Assembly (NCBI RefSeq): GCF_000430785.1
Contig: NZ_AUMR01000051.1
Span: 1 to 44,499 of the forward strand
Length of the DNA stretch: 44,499 bases
Direction of reading: 5' to 3'
DNA from: Ectobacillus panaciterrae DSM 19096
GTDB taxonomy: Bacteria > Bacillota > Bacilli > Bacillales > Bacillaceae_G
Shown: positions 33,411-41,824 of the stretch, one piece after another
Layout: every line of letters starts with the position of its first letter
How positions within the stretch are numbered: the stretch's first letter is position 1
Program-made: the position numbers and the translations under genes
Notes under the pieces: model-generated
Told to the model about the DNA's origin: nothing
Database searches by the model: none
What the model saw: the letters and a program-made list of their open reading frames with translations, nothing else

Positions 33411-35161
33411 TCAATTTTCATCCCCTTATCTTCGAGAAGTTGCAATCCATTTAAAATAAGCTTTTGCATTGTTGTATTCTCGCTGAGCTTTATTAGCTCC
33501 TGCTTAATATTTTCTTTTTCTTCTGTTTGCACATTGTATAAATCAAAGAGTTCTAATATTTCTAAACGAAGAAGCCATTCTTTTTTATATGATTCGCGAA
33601 GAGTTTGCAAGATGGAAGCAGTGAGACGCGAGCTTTGTTTATTCCAATGATTTTGTTCACGGATTTCGCGAACGTGTTGATAGAGCTGTTCAATCTGAGA
33701 CCAAGTACGGGGTATTGGGTTTGTTTCTTCCGGAACGACGTCTTCAAAGAAGGTTTCAGGATCTGCAGCACCGGCAAACACTGATGTAATAGATGCACCG
33801 ACCGCCATATCAAACGCACCCCACGAGCTTTCAAATAGAGTTTGATCGTTTAAAGTTACGGTGCAATTTTCAAAGGAAATCAAAATGATTTTTCCGCCTT
33901 GCTTTGTTATATTTGTCACGATTCCTGTAACATGAACACCGCTTTTAAATCTTAGAGAAGCCGAGCTTCCTTGCATGATGCTGAGTGTATGAAGAGCTTC
34001 TTCTGTACAATCTTCCAGAGCGATATCGTCTTCTAGTAACCCAATCGGTGTTCCGAAGCCGTGGAAGTGAACATCTTTTGTATGCTCGGCAAGCTGCTGA
34101 TCATTTGCGCATAATGCAGTAGGACCTTCCGTTTTCATATAAACAGCTTCTCCGTTTGCATCTTTGATTAGGGAAGCGATTGTACCTGTTACTTGCAGAC
34201 CTGAACTGAACACAGCCGTTGCGTTTTTTCCGGAGCGAACCGCTTTCTCCAAGCTTTCTGTACCGCCTTTTCGGAATGCCATAGTGTCGGAGAATTTATC
34301 GACAGCTTCAATTAATTCATCAAAGGATCGGCAAACGAAAAGCTGAGGCTGCATAGCTGTCACATCATAATCCGTGTTGACGCAAGCTTCTACAGAGAAT
34401 GGAATTTTCTTCACGGCATCCGTTAAGCAATGCTTGCTTTCGCCTACCGAAGAGAGCAAGCCAGCCCCGTAAATTTTCGGATTTTCAATGTCTCCGATTA
34501 ATCCGTATTCCACTGTCCACCAAAACAGACGGCTGATTTGCTTAATTTCTGATACATATTGTACCGCTTTTTGTTTTTGCTCCACAAGCTTCTTGGCTGC
34601 AGCAACGGCCTCTGGAGTAGAAGTGCGGCTTTCCATCACAATCGTTAAATTGCGGATAGCAGAAAATACTTCATGCTCTTCTTTTGTCGCAAATGCTTTG
34701 GAGCCGATTTTGCCGAACATCTTTACATATTCAGCGTACTTCTCATCAAACAAGATAGGGGCGTGACCGGCAGCCTCGTGAATAATATCCGGTGCAGGCG
34801 TATATTCAATATTTTCCAGCTTGCGAATATCTGTCGCAATCGGCAAGATACCATAGCCTTGAAAGCCGAAGAATGCAGCGCTTGGAATTAAACCGTCAAT
34901 CGTTGCAGCTCCCCAGCCTGCACGTGCCAGACAAGCATTCATTTCTTCTACTTTTGGAAGAGCGTCTATTTTAATGCCCGAGGACTGTAGCCCCTGTACG
35001 TAAGCAGGGTGTGCCACATCCTTCAGGAAATGGTGATTTTGTCTCATCACATAGCGCCAAACTGCGTGATCAATCGGTGTATATTGATCGTAATGCTGCT
35101 TGCTTACATACGGCTTCAGATGTTTCGGAATTTTTTGAACTGCTTGCTTTTGTGTTTCCAT
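33407..35161 (-). CDS. phhA: Phenylalanine 4-monooxygenase, long Bacillus form
   Basis: A 584-residue enzyme. The N-terminal 300 residues are the aromatic amino-acid hydroxylase core: iron ligands His128 and His133 in IIHEAAGHAPIL and Glu218 in WWTVEYGLIGD. The remaining 280 residues are a C-terminal extension, making the protein about twice the size of the Pseudomonas enzyme (262 aa). The extension has no motif I know. It converts phenylalanine to tyrosine with tetrahydropterin. AAGGGAGGC precedes the ATG. A cre site and a leader terminator lie upstream. Confidence 0.88.
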   Translation of the reverse strand: METQKQAVQKIPKHLKPYVSKQHYDQYTPIDHAVWRYVMRQNHHFLKDVAHPAYVQGLQSSGIKIDALPKVEEMNACLARAGWGAATIDGLIPSAAFFGFQGYGILPIATDIRKLENIEYTPAPDIIHEAAGHAPILFDEKYAEYVKMFGKIGSKAFATKEEHEVFSAIRNLTIVMESRTSTPEAVAAAKKLVEQKQKAVQYVSEIKQISRLFWWTVEYGLIGDIENPKIYGAGLLSSVGESKHCLTDAVKKIPFSVEACVNTDYDVTAMQPQLFVCRSFDELIEAVDKFSDTMAFRKGGTESLEKAVRSGKNATAVFSSGLQVTGTIASLIKDANGEAVYMKTEGPTALCANDQQLAEHTKDVHFHGFGTPIGLLEDDIALEDCTEEALHTLSIMQGSSASLRFKSGVHVTGIVTNITKQGGKIILISFENCTVTLNDQTLFESSWGAFDMAVGASITSVFAGAADPETFFEDVVPEETNPIPRTWSQIEQLYQHVREIREQNHWNKQSSRLTASILQTLRESYKKEWLLRLEILELFDLYNVQTEEKENIKQELIKLSENTTMQKLILNGLQLLEDKGMKIE

Positions 35162-35214
35162 CTTAACTGCCTCCCTTATTATGAATGAACTGCCACTTTT
35201 ATAAATTCTGAGTT

Positions 35215-35276
35215 TGTAAGCGCTTTCCTTCTTTGCTAATAAAAAAACAGATAATCTTGTCGATTATCCATTGTCC
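35215..35276 (-). promoter_or_regulatory. phhA leader: cre site and attenuator-like hairpin
   Basis: TGTAAGCGCTTTCC (35215-35228, read on plus) matches the cre consensus well. Just upstream of it on the minus strand, GATAATC and GATTATC form a 7-bp stem followed by TGTTTTTTTA, a terminator-like structure within the phhA leader. CcpA repression and an attenuation step are plausible. No T-box signature was found. Confidence 0.55.
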
Positions 35277-35370
35277 AGTTCATTTTGCAGCTTCTATCAT
35301 TACAATAAGGGCATCACGTAAAAATTGCCGAGTTCTTTGAATGCGAGGGTCTATTTTATCATAAATTAGG

Positions 35371-35400
35371 CGAGAATCCCCCCACTTCAAGTGGAGGAGG
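35371..35400. repeat. Short C/G-rich hairpin, possible IS200/IS605 end relic
   Basis: GAATCCCCCCACTTCAAG followed by TGGAGGAGG folds tightly and resembles the terminal hairpins of IS200/IS605-type elements. No transposase is left nearby. The rest of 35277-35555 is AT-rich and shows no gene. Confidence 0.3.
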
Positions 35401-35558
35401 TTCATTCGTACGCTTCATAGTCATCATCTTCGTATGGGCATCATTATGATAATAAGTACAGTATTTATTTTACAACAAAGCGTTGTTTATTAATGCGTAT
35501 GCATTTTTGAAGTTAAGGGGATACCAAACGAGATGAAGAAAGAGAAAGGAGGAATATG

Positions 35559-36086
35559 ATGGAATATCCATTCGTTCCGAGCGAAGATGTGGAGCAGGCT
35601 GCAGTTCAAGCTCTTCAGATGCGCGGTATACAGCTGGAGGATATCGCGCAATTGACTTACTTTTTACAAAGCCCGTACATCCCGGATTTAACGATGGAAG
35701 AGTGTGTGGGAAGCGTAAAAAGCGTGCTGCGCAAAAGAGAGGTGCAAAATACGCTGTTAACCGGAATCGAGCTTGATATATTGACTGAAAAGGGACAGCT
35801 GTCGGCGCCGCTGCAGCAATTGATTCAAAAAGATGAGAGCCTATATGGAGTGGATGAGGTGTTGGCTCTCTCCATATTGAATATCTACGGAAGTATCGGC
35901 TTCACGAATTATGGTTATATCGATAAGCTAAAACAAGGTGTGTTGGAGCGTCTTAATGATAAAACAACCGGAAAGGTGAACGCGTTTTTAGACGATTTGG
36001 TGGGCGCCATCGCTGCCGCCGCATCAAGCCGATTGGCTCATCGGTACCGTGCCGAACTGGAACAAAAACCTGATACGTTATCATGA
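35559..36086 (+). CDS. yutG: Phosphatidylglycerophosphatase A-like protein (YutG type)
   Basis: A 175-residue protein of the PgpA/YutG family. Conserved segments: RGIQLEDIAQL, YGVDEVLALSILNIYGSIG and DDLVGAIAAAASSRLAHR. The soluble Bacillus members lack the membrane helices of E. coli PgpA, and the phosphatase activity is inferred from family only. Two adjacent ATGs exist; I choose 35559, giving a 6-base spacing from AAAGGAGG. Monocistronic, convergent with the feo operon across a shared terminator. Confidence 0.75.
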   Translation: MEYPFVPSEDVEQAAVQALQMRGIQLEDIAQLTYFLQSPYIPDLTMEECVGSVKSVLRKREVQNTLLTGIELDILTEKGQLSAPLQQLIQKDESLYGVDEVLALSILNIYGSIGFTNYGYIDKLKQGVLERLNDKTTGKVNAFLDDLVGAIAAAASSRLAHRYRAELEQKPDTLS

Positions 36087-36121
36087 AAAAAGAAACCTCG
36101 ATGCATGAGGTTTCTTTTTTA
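36086..36121. terminator. Bidirectional terminator
   Basis: AAAAAAGAAACCTC (36086-36099) and GAGGTTTCTTTTTT (36107-36120) over a 7-nt loop. It serves the PgpA-like gene and the feo operon. Confidence 0.92.
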
Positions 36122-36124
36122 TGA

Positions 36125-37522
36125 TTATACAAGTCCAAGCGCCCGAACAATTTGAGCAACAAGGAAAGTGACTGCAATTGCAATGCCTGTAGGAATTGCG
36201 AAGGACAGAAACGTCCATTTCGCACTTTTTGTTTCTTTATAAATATTGACCAGCGTAGTGCCGCATGGGAAGTGAAGCAGTGAGAAAAGCATCATATTCA
36301 ATGCTGTCAGCCAAGTCCAGCCTTGGTCTAAGAAAATTTGCTTCAGCTGTACAGCATCTTCAACTTCAGTTAATGATCCTGTGGACAAGTATGCCATAAG
36401 CAACACGGGAACTACGATTTCATTTGCCGGCAATCCGATAATGAATGCCGCTAAAATATATCCGTCTAATCCGAGCAATTTTGCAAATGGATCGAGGAAG
36501 TTCACAATATATACGAGAATACTAGTATCTCCAACATAAATGTTCGCGAGCACCCATGTAAGAACTGCTGCAGGGGCGGCGACAATAACGGCGCGTTTTA
36601 GAACATACCATGATTTATCTAAAGTAGAGCGGACAATCGTATCCCAAATTTTCGGCTTGCGATAAGGAGGCAGCTCAAGCGTATAGTGCGTCGGTACGCC
36701 TTTTAGCGCTGTTTTCGAGAGAATCCATGAGACAAACAAAGTTATCATGATTCCGAATACAACCATTCCAACAACCGCACCGGCTGTTACAAGTGTTTGC
36801 AAACCGCCGGTATATCCTGCCGCCATGAATAAGGAAGCAAGCAAAATCAGTGTAGGCCATCTGCCGTTACAAGGAACAAAGTTATTCGTTAAAATCGCGA
36901 GCATGCGTTCACGCGGAGATTCGATGATCCGCGTGGACATAATGGCTGCGGCGTTGCAGCCGAATCCCATTGCCATTGTCAGAGATTGTTTGCCGTGCGC
37001 CCCCGCTCTTTTGAACAGACGGTCCATATTAAAAGCGACGCGAGGCAAGTAGCCATAGTTCTCCAACAGCGCAAATACAGGGAAGAAAATGGCCATCGGA
37101 GGCAGCATGACGCTTATGACCCATCCGGTGCCTCGAAATAAACCAAGAACAAGAATACCGTGCAGCCATTCGGGTGCGTGTATTGCTTTGAACCCTGCTG
37201 TTAAATATCCTTCCATCCAATTGAAGAAATCGGCGATCATAGAGGACGGAACATTGGCTCCTGCAATTGTAATGTAGAAAATGAGAGAAAGTATAGCCAG
37301 CATGATTGGAAAGCCCCAAATAGGGGAGGTAAATACTTTATCAAGCTTTTCAGAGCGGCGCAGTTTTTCTTTGTCCTTATATTGCACAGCTTCTTTGCAA
37401 ATCGTTTTGGAGGAACGATAGATGCTCCCGACGATATCATCGCGGATATCTCCTTTGACAAGCGTCTGTGCATGCTGAATAACTGAGTCTAAAGGAAGCT
37501 TATTGACTGAACGATACTCCAT
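36125..37522 (-). CDS. feoB: FeoB transporter (membrane) domain as a separate protein
   Basis: A 465-residue protein with the end of the FeoB regulatory helix region (about 1-50) and then the membrane part, with two Gate/nucleoside-recognition repeats. Conserved pieces are GYLPRVAFNMDRLFKRAGAH, GFGCNAAAIMSTRII, the CNGR-containing NNFVPCNGRWPTLILLAS, and LPANEIVVPVLLM. It moves Fe(II) across the membrane. Its ATG (37522) lies 23 bases inside the end of the GTPase gene and has its own AAGGGAGGTG ribosome site 7 bases upstream, so the split looks functional, not a sequencing error. Confidence 0.85.
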   Translation of the reverse strand: MEYRSVNKLPLDSVIQHAQTLVKGDIRDDIVGSIYRSSKTICKEAVQYKDKEKLRRSEKLDKVFTSPIWGFPIMLAILSLIFYITIAGANVPSSMIADFFNWMEGYLTAGFKAIHAPEWLHGILVLGLFRGTGWVISVMLPPMAIFFPVFALLENYGYLPRVAFNMDRLFKRAGAHGKQSLTMAMGFGCNAAAIMSTRIIESPRERMLAILTNNFVPCNGRWPTLILLASLFMAAGYTGGLQTLVTAGAVVGMVVFGIMITLFVSWILSKTALKGVPTHYTLELPPYRKPKIWDTIVRSTLDKSWYVLKRAVIVAAPAAVLTWVLANIYVGDTSILVYIVNFLDPFAKLLGLDGYILAAFIIGLPANEIVVPVLLMAYLSTGSLTEVEDAVQLKQIFLDQGWTWLTALNMMLFSLLHFPCGTTLVNIYKETKSAKWTFLSFAIPTGIAIAVTFLVAQIVRALGLV

Positions 37523-38222
37523 TGACTGGCACCTCCCTTATAACAGGTTCTTTATGATTGCGCTGCAATGCTTCTAAAAAGTTTTTGTCACCATCCAAAA
37601 TGCGAAGTGCTACCCATCTTGCCGGGTAGGCGTCGCCAAACAAATGATAGATATCCTGTTCTAACGAGGAAATCATGTTTTCGATATGCTCGCTGTATTG
37701 AATTTGATAAGGATTTGTTATGATTTTTCTCTCTGTTACTTTTTCAATTGTATCAAGGAGATTGGACAGACCTACTTTATTGCGTGCCGAGATTTTGACA
37801 ACTGGTACGCCCAGCGAACGGGAGAGTTTCTCCTCGTCAATTGTAATTCCTTTCTTATGGGCCTCATCAATTAGGTTGACACATACTACAACACGCGTTG
37901 TCATTTCCATTACTTGAAGAGCAAGGTTTAAATTACGCTCCATAGAAGTTGCATCCAGTACAACAACAGTTACATCCGGTTTTTCAAAAATAATGTAATC
38001 GCGGGCTACTTCTTCGTCTGCGGAGTTTGAATACAAAGAATATGTTCCAGGTAAGTCGACTACCGTATAACGCTTGCTGTTGTGCTCATATTCTCCTTCC
38101 GCCTTAGCTACTGTTTTTCCGGTCCAGTTTCCCGTATGCTGACGAAGCCCGGTCAGTGTATTAAATAGAGTGCTTTTACCTGTGTTTGGGTTACCTGCCA
38201 ATGCAATGCGGTATTCAATCAT
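37500..38222 (-). CDS. feoB: FeoB small GTPase domain as a separate protein
   Basis: A 240-residue protein equal to the cytoplasmic N-terminus of FeoB: G1 GNPNTGKS (10-17), the FeoB-type GNWTGKTVAKAEG after it, G3 VVDLPGTYSL, G4 in VNLIDE, and the helical GDI region from about 170. It ends (VNGVSFSQ) where a standard FeoB would continue into its first membrane helix. The start ATG overlaps the feoA end by 8 bases. GTP binding regulates iron transport by the membrane protein encoded next. Confidence 0.88.
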   Translation of the reverse strand: MIEYRIALAGNPNTGKSTLFNTLTGLRQHTGNWTGKTVAKAEGEYEHNSKRYTVVDLPGTYSLYSNSADEEVARDYIIFEKPDVTVVVLDATSMERNLNLALQVMEMTTRVVVCVNLIDEAHKKGITIDEEKLSRSLGVPVVKISARNKVGLSNLLDTIEKVTERKIITNPYQIQYSEHIENMISSLEQDIYHLFGDAYPARWVALRILDGDKNFLEALQRNHKEPVIREVPVNGVSFSQ

Positions 38223-38475
38223 CAGAATCCTCTCCTATTAAGCTTCCAAATATAAGGGAGCTTTCTTCTTTTCTGAGTGCAATTGTTGTATTGCTTACTT
38301 GATAAGCCACGGGATCACCGAGCGGACTTGGTTGCAGAACCTTTACTGTTGCTCCAGGGATGAATCCAAGATCCAATAAGCGTCGCTTCATTGTTCCTTC
38401 GAGCTGAATTTTCTCCACTTGTACAAGACTGCCCATTTGGAATTGAGACAACGGCAGAAAATTAGATATAACCAT
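38215..38475 (-). CDS. feoA: FeoA ferrous iron transport accessory protein
   Basis: An 86-residue SH3-like FeoA with KRRLLDLGFIPGATVKVLQP and a DPVAYQV strand. FeoA is thought to associate with FeoB and support iron uptake. First gene of feoA-feoB(GTPase)-feoB(membrane), with overlaps at each joint. AGGGG precedes the ATG by about 8 bases. Confidence 0.92.
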   Translation of the reverse strand: MVISNFLPLSQFQMGSLVQVEKIQLEGTMKRRLLDLGFIPGATVKVLQPSPLGDPVAYQVSNTTIALRKEESSLIFGSLIGEDSDD

Positions 38476-38512
38476 AATAGTTACCCCTGTTCTATTTTTT
38501 TAGTTTTGTATT

Positions 38513-38577
38513 AAAAAGTTTACCTAAGGAAACTTTTTGTTAATTATAATACTATGCAAACCCAGAATTTATGTCAA
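38513..38577 (-). promoter_or_regulatory. feo promoter with a DtxR/MntR-like operator
   Basis: On the minus strand, -35 TTGACA (38577-38572), 17-nt spacer, -10 TAGTAT (38554-38549). Immediately downstream, at the expected transcription start, lies the palindrome of 38513-38538: arms AAAAAGTTT and AAACTTTTT around ACCTAAGG. TTTCCTTAGGTAAAC resembles the MntR consensus TTTGCCTTAAGGAAAC and DtxR/IdeR sites; it does not resemble a Fur box. Confidence 0.6.
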
Positions 38578-38887
38578 TTTATATTTTTAAAGTATTCGCT
38601 AATTTTTAAAATGGTGCCAACTAATTTGCGTGAGTGCAAACTTCGCAGTGCAAAACTACCAGCAACTGCAGCTTTATGTGTAAATCTAATGCTTAAAAAA
38701 AACGATGAGATAACAAATAGGAAAAGAGTATTTCGTTTACATTAAATTTACAAAATTAAAACTGTATTTACATTAACCTTTTATTTCTTAAATTCAGAAG
38801 AGTGAATAAAAGAAAACAAACAAAGAAAATGCTGATTTGATAAGGATAAAACAGAGTGGAGCAGAAAAAGTAAATTCGATACTCGTA

Positions 38888-38965
38888 TTTACTTAAAATT
38901 AAAAATTGCTTAACACTAACACAATATTGCTGTCCTACAATGTATTTGTGCCTAAGGACGGGCAC
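38888..38965 (+). promoter_or_regulatory. Pho box and pstS promoter
   Basis: Hexamers TTTACT (38888), TTAAAA (38899), TTAACA (38910) and a weaker ACAATA (38921) repeat every 11 bp, the layout of PhoP binding sites in Bacillus (TT(A/T/C)A(C/T)A with 5-bp gaps). A -10 TACAAT follows at 38936-38941. The leader has a GTGCC/GGCAC hairpin (38948-38965). The part of the gap from 38578 to 38887 shows no gene I can support. Confidence 0.7.
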
Positions 38966-39016
38966 GAAACAAAAAACGTCGATAGAAAAACCTAAAATTA
39001 TATGGGGGTTACAAAC

Positions 39017-39904
39017 ATGGTTAAAAAAGGTTTAAAACTTACTCTAGCAGCACTAATGGTTACTGGGGCTCTTGCAGCTTGCGGTAAAGCAGGGAACCAA
39101 ACTAGCACTGATACTAGCAAAACGGCGAAGCAAGAACTTTCTGGTACAATCACAGCTGCTGGTTCTACAGCATTACAACCACTTGCTGAAGAGGCTGCTA
39201 CTGAATTCATGGGTACTAATCCTAAAGTTTCTATCACAGTACAGGGCGGCGGCAGCGGAACTGGTATTAACCAAGTAGCTTCTGGTGCAGTTCAAATCGG
39301 AAACTCCGATGTGCCTGCTTCTGAAAAATTAGATGCTGAAAAAGCGAAAGAGCTTGTAGATAATAAAGTTGCTGGTATCGCGTTTGCGTTAGTAGTTAAC
39401 AAAGATGTAACTGCAACGAACTTAACAACTCAACAAATTCAAGATATTTTCTCCGGTAAAGTTACAAACTGGAAAGAAGTTGGCGGCAAAGACGAAAAAA
39501 TTAACATAATCAACCGTCCTGCATCTTCCGGTACTCGCGCTACATTTGAAAAGACAATTTTAAAAGGTACAAAAGCTAATGACGCAATCGGAACTACTCA
39601 AGATTCTAACGGCGCTGTAGAACAAGCAGTCAACTCTACTCCAGGAGCTGTAAGCTACCTTGCAATGTCTTATATGGTTGGCGATAAAAAAGGTACATTA
39701 AAAACTGTGAAAATCGATGGCGCGGAGCCAACTACTGCAAACATCGCTGCTGGTAAATATCCATTCTGGTCTTACGAGTACATGGTAACGAAAGGCGAAG
39801 CAAAAGACGCTGTTAAAGGCTTTATCGACTATGTAAAAGGCAAAGACTTTGAAAAGAAAGCAGAAGAAATGGGCTACATCCCAATGACTAAATTAAGCAA
39901 GTAA
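39017..39904 (+). CDS. pstS: Phosphate ABC transporter substrate-binding lipoprotein PstS
   Basis: A 295-residue lipoprotein (lipobox LAAC within MVTGALAACGKAG). Phosphate-binding segments are AGSTALQPLAEEAA, QGGGSGTGINQVASG, IGNSDVPASEK and RPASSGTRATF. It captures phosphate outside the membrane for PstCA. The ATG at 39017 follows GGGGGTT by 8 bases; an in-frame ATG at 39002 lies before that ribosome site. First gene of the Pho-box operon. Confidence 0.93.
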   Translation: MVKKGLKLTLAALMVTGALAACGKAGNQTSTDTSKTAKQELSGTITAAGSTALQPLAEEAATEFMGTNPKVSITVQGGGSGTGINQVASGAVQIGNSDVPASEKLDAEKAKELVDNKVAGIAFALVVNKDVTATNLTTQQIQDIFSGKVTNWKEVGGKDEKINIINRPASSGTRATFEKTILKGTKANDAIGTTQDSNGAVEQAVNSTPGAVSYLAMSYMVGDKKGTLKTVKIDGAEPTTANIAAGKYPFWSYEYMVTKGEAKDAVKGFIDYVKGKDFEKKAEEMGYIPMTKLSK

Positions 39905-39910
39905 TTGCAA

Positions 39911-39947
39911 AAAGAACAGGCTGGCTGTCAAGCCAGTCTTGTTCATT
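39911..39947 (+). other. Hairpin between pstS and pstC
   Basis: GAACAGGCTGGC and GCCAGTCTTGTTC form a stem over TGTCAA. There is no T run, so it is more likely an mRNA-stabilising or partial-termination element raising PstS over PstC/PstA, as known for other binding-protein operons. Confidence 0.6.
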
Positions 39948-39979
39948 TCAATACGTTAGGTAAGGTGATTGAAGAAGTG

Positions 39980-40870
39980 ATGAAGGGGAAGAAACAAATT
40001 AACTACGTCAAAAGTGAGTATATTGGAAGAACGCTTGTTACATTATGCGGATTTCTAATTGTGCTTACAACCTTGGTGATTATTGCTTTTATTTGCGGAA
40101 AAGGAATTCAGTCTTTTACGCAGAGCGGAATATCTTTTACAGAGATGCTGACATCTAAAAATTGGAGCCCGAACAGTGATAAGCCTGCATTTGGTGCATT
40201 TATCTTTATTATAGGCTCTACGCTTGTCTCTTTGGGTGCGGTTCTGATTAGCGCGCCAATTGCAATCGCTCTTGCGATTTTTATGAATTTGATTTCGCCT
40301 AAATTCGGCAACAAAGTATTAAAACCTGTATTGGAATTGTTAGTCGGAATTCCTTCTGTTGTATACGGTTTATTAGGTGTAACAATTCTTGTGCCTCTTT
40401 TGCGTGCATGGTATGGAGGAGTAGGATTCAGTTTAATTGCAGGTATCATAGTGTTAAGCATCATGATTTTGCCGACAATTGCAAGCATTGCTTCCGATGC
40501 TATTCGCTTCGTTCCTTTTGAGTACCAGGAAGCCTCTTATGGCCTGGGATCTACGAAATGGCAAGCAATTAGCCGTATTATTGTGCCGGCAGCGAAGAAC
40601 GGAATTTTAACAGGTATCGTTCTTGGATTAGCGCGTGCTTTCGGAGAAGCATTAGCTGTGCAAATGGTCATCGGCAACACAGTTAAACTGCCGACAAGTG
40701 TATATAGCCCGACTTCTACGTTAACTGGAATATTAACAATGGATATGTCAAACACTTTAGATGGCACAGCATGGAATAACGCATTATGGACATTGGCAAT
40801 GATTCTGCTTTTAATTTCCTTCATATTCATTTTAGTAATCAGAGCGATTGGGCAAAGAGGTGAACGTTAA
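39980..40870 (+). CDS. pstC: Phosphate ABC transporter permease PstC
   Basis: A 296-residue permease with six membrane helices. Conserved features: LELLVGIPSVVYGLLGV, a periplasmic loop, and the ABC-contact loop EYQEASYGLGSTKWQAISRI. The frame is open from 39905, but the first 25 codons cover the pstS-pstC hairpin; ATG 39980 (or the GTG just before) fits other PstC N-termini better. The ribosome site is weak, so the start is uncertain by a few codons. Pairs with PstA. Confidence 0.9.
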   Translation: MKGKKQINYVKSEYIGRTLVTLCGFLIVLTTLVIIAFICGKGIQSFTQSGISFTEMLTSKNWSPNSDKPAFGAFIFIIGSTLVSLGAVLISAPIAIALAIFMNLISPKFGNKVLKPVLELLVGIPSVVYGLLGVTILVPLLRAWYGGVGFSLIAGIIVLSIMILPTIASIASDAIRFVPFEYQEASYGLGSTKWQAISRIIVPAAKNGILTGIVLGLARAFGEALAVQMVIGNTVKLPTSVYSPTSTLTGILTMDMSNTLDGTAWNNALWTLAMILLLISFIFILVIRAIGQRGER

Positions 40871-40872
40871 TT

Positions 40873-41787
40873 ATGAATGCAAGAACAGTTAATAATATAT
40901 GGACGGGGATTTTATATGCGACTTCCGCACTAGTTGTAGCTTTGCTGCTATTCCTCGTATATGAAATCATTGCAAAAGGCTGGGGCTTTTGGGATTGGGA
41001 ATTTATTACTGGCAACCCAAGCAATACACGTGCTGGAGGCGGAATTGGACCGCAGTTATTTAACTCTTTCTACATGCTTGTTTTAACATTAATTATTTCG
41101 ATTCCATTGGGTCTTGGTGCTGGTATTTACCTTGCTGAATATGCAAAAAAAGGCAAGTTTTTAAACTTTGTGCGCTTATGTATTGAAACGATGGCTTCTC
41201 TTCCTTCCATCGTTGTAGGTCTATTCGGTTTATTAGTGTTTGTTACTCTGACAGGATGGGGATATACCGTAATTGGCGGCGCGTTAGCTCTTACCATTCT
41301 AAACCTGCCCGGTTTAACGCGCGTATGCGAGAATGCCATTTTAGAAATTCCTTCAAGCGTAAAAGAAGCGAGCCTTGGATTAGGATCCACAAAGTGGCAA
41401 ACATTAGTAAGAGTAAGTATTCCTTCTGCGTTGCCGCAAATTATTACTGGCGTCATTTTGGCGGCGGGAAGAATTTTTGGGGAAGCGGCTGCTTTAATCT
41501 ATACAGCTGGATTAACAACACCGTTATTAAACTCTGCTGCTGATTTTTCCAGTCCGATGCATCCGCTTAATCCGTTCCGTCCTGCTGAAACGTTAGCAGT
41601 TCATATTTGGAAGCTGAACTCAGAAGGAATTGTACCGGATGCCAAATTAATTGCAACAAAAGCTGCGGCAATTCTAATCATTATGGTTCTAGTGTTTAAT
41701 ATATTAGCCCGCTTTGCCGCAGGCGTACTGCACAAATACTTATCTGGAACGAAAATTCGCAAACGTAAGGTAAAAGCTGCTGCGTAA
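40873..41787 (+). CDS. pstA: Phosphate ABC transporter permease PstA
   Basis: A 304-residue six-helix permease with MASLPSIVVGLFGLLVF, the ABC-contact loop VKEASLGLGSTKWQTLVRV and GRIFGEAAALIYTAG. It starts 3 bases after the pstC stop with AGAGGTGA upstream. The usual next gene, pstB (ATPase), is absent: a terminator follows 7 bases later and then a second pstS. The ATPase must come from elsewhere. Confidence 0.92.
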   Translation: MNARTVNNIWTGILYATSALVVALLLFLVYEIIAKGWGFWDWEFITGNPSNTRAGGGIGPQLFNSFYMLVLTLIISIPLGLGAGIYLAEYAKKGKFLNFVRLCIETMASLPSIVVGLFGLLVFVTLTGWGYTVIGGALALTILNLPGLTRVCENAILEIPSSVKEASLGLGSTKWQTLVRVSIPSALPQIITGVILAAGRIFGEAAALIYTAGLTTPLLNSAADFSSPMHPLNPFRPAETLAVHIWKLNSEGIVPDAKLIATKAAAILIIMVLVFNILARFAAGVLHKYLSGTKIRKRKVKAAA

Positions 41788-41793
41788 ACTATT

Positions 41794-41824
41794 GAAGCTG
41801 ACTTGTTATGAGTCAGCTTTTTGT
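41794..41824 (+). terminator. Intrinsic terminator after pstA
   Basis: AAGCTGACT (41795-41803) and AGTCAGCTT (41811-41819), 7-nt loop, then TTT. From here to 42129 I see only AT-rich sequence; a weak 11-bp repeat (TTCATT, TACACT, TTATAG near 41910) might be a Pho box. Confidence 0.88.

Noticed and set aside
35162-35558. T-box upstream of phhA
   Set aside because: No T-box core sequence (GGTGGNACCGCG type) is present; only a simple terminator-like hairpin.
37500-37522. Sequencing frameshift in feoB
   Set aside because: The downstream ATG has an excellent, well-spaced ribosome site inside the upstream gene, which points to a real split; still listed for checking.
38554-38745. 63-codon plus-strand ORF between feoA and pstS
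   Set aside because: It starts within the feo promoter region, has no ribosome site and no recognisable composition.
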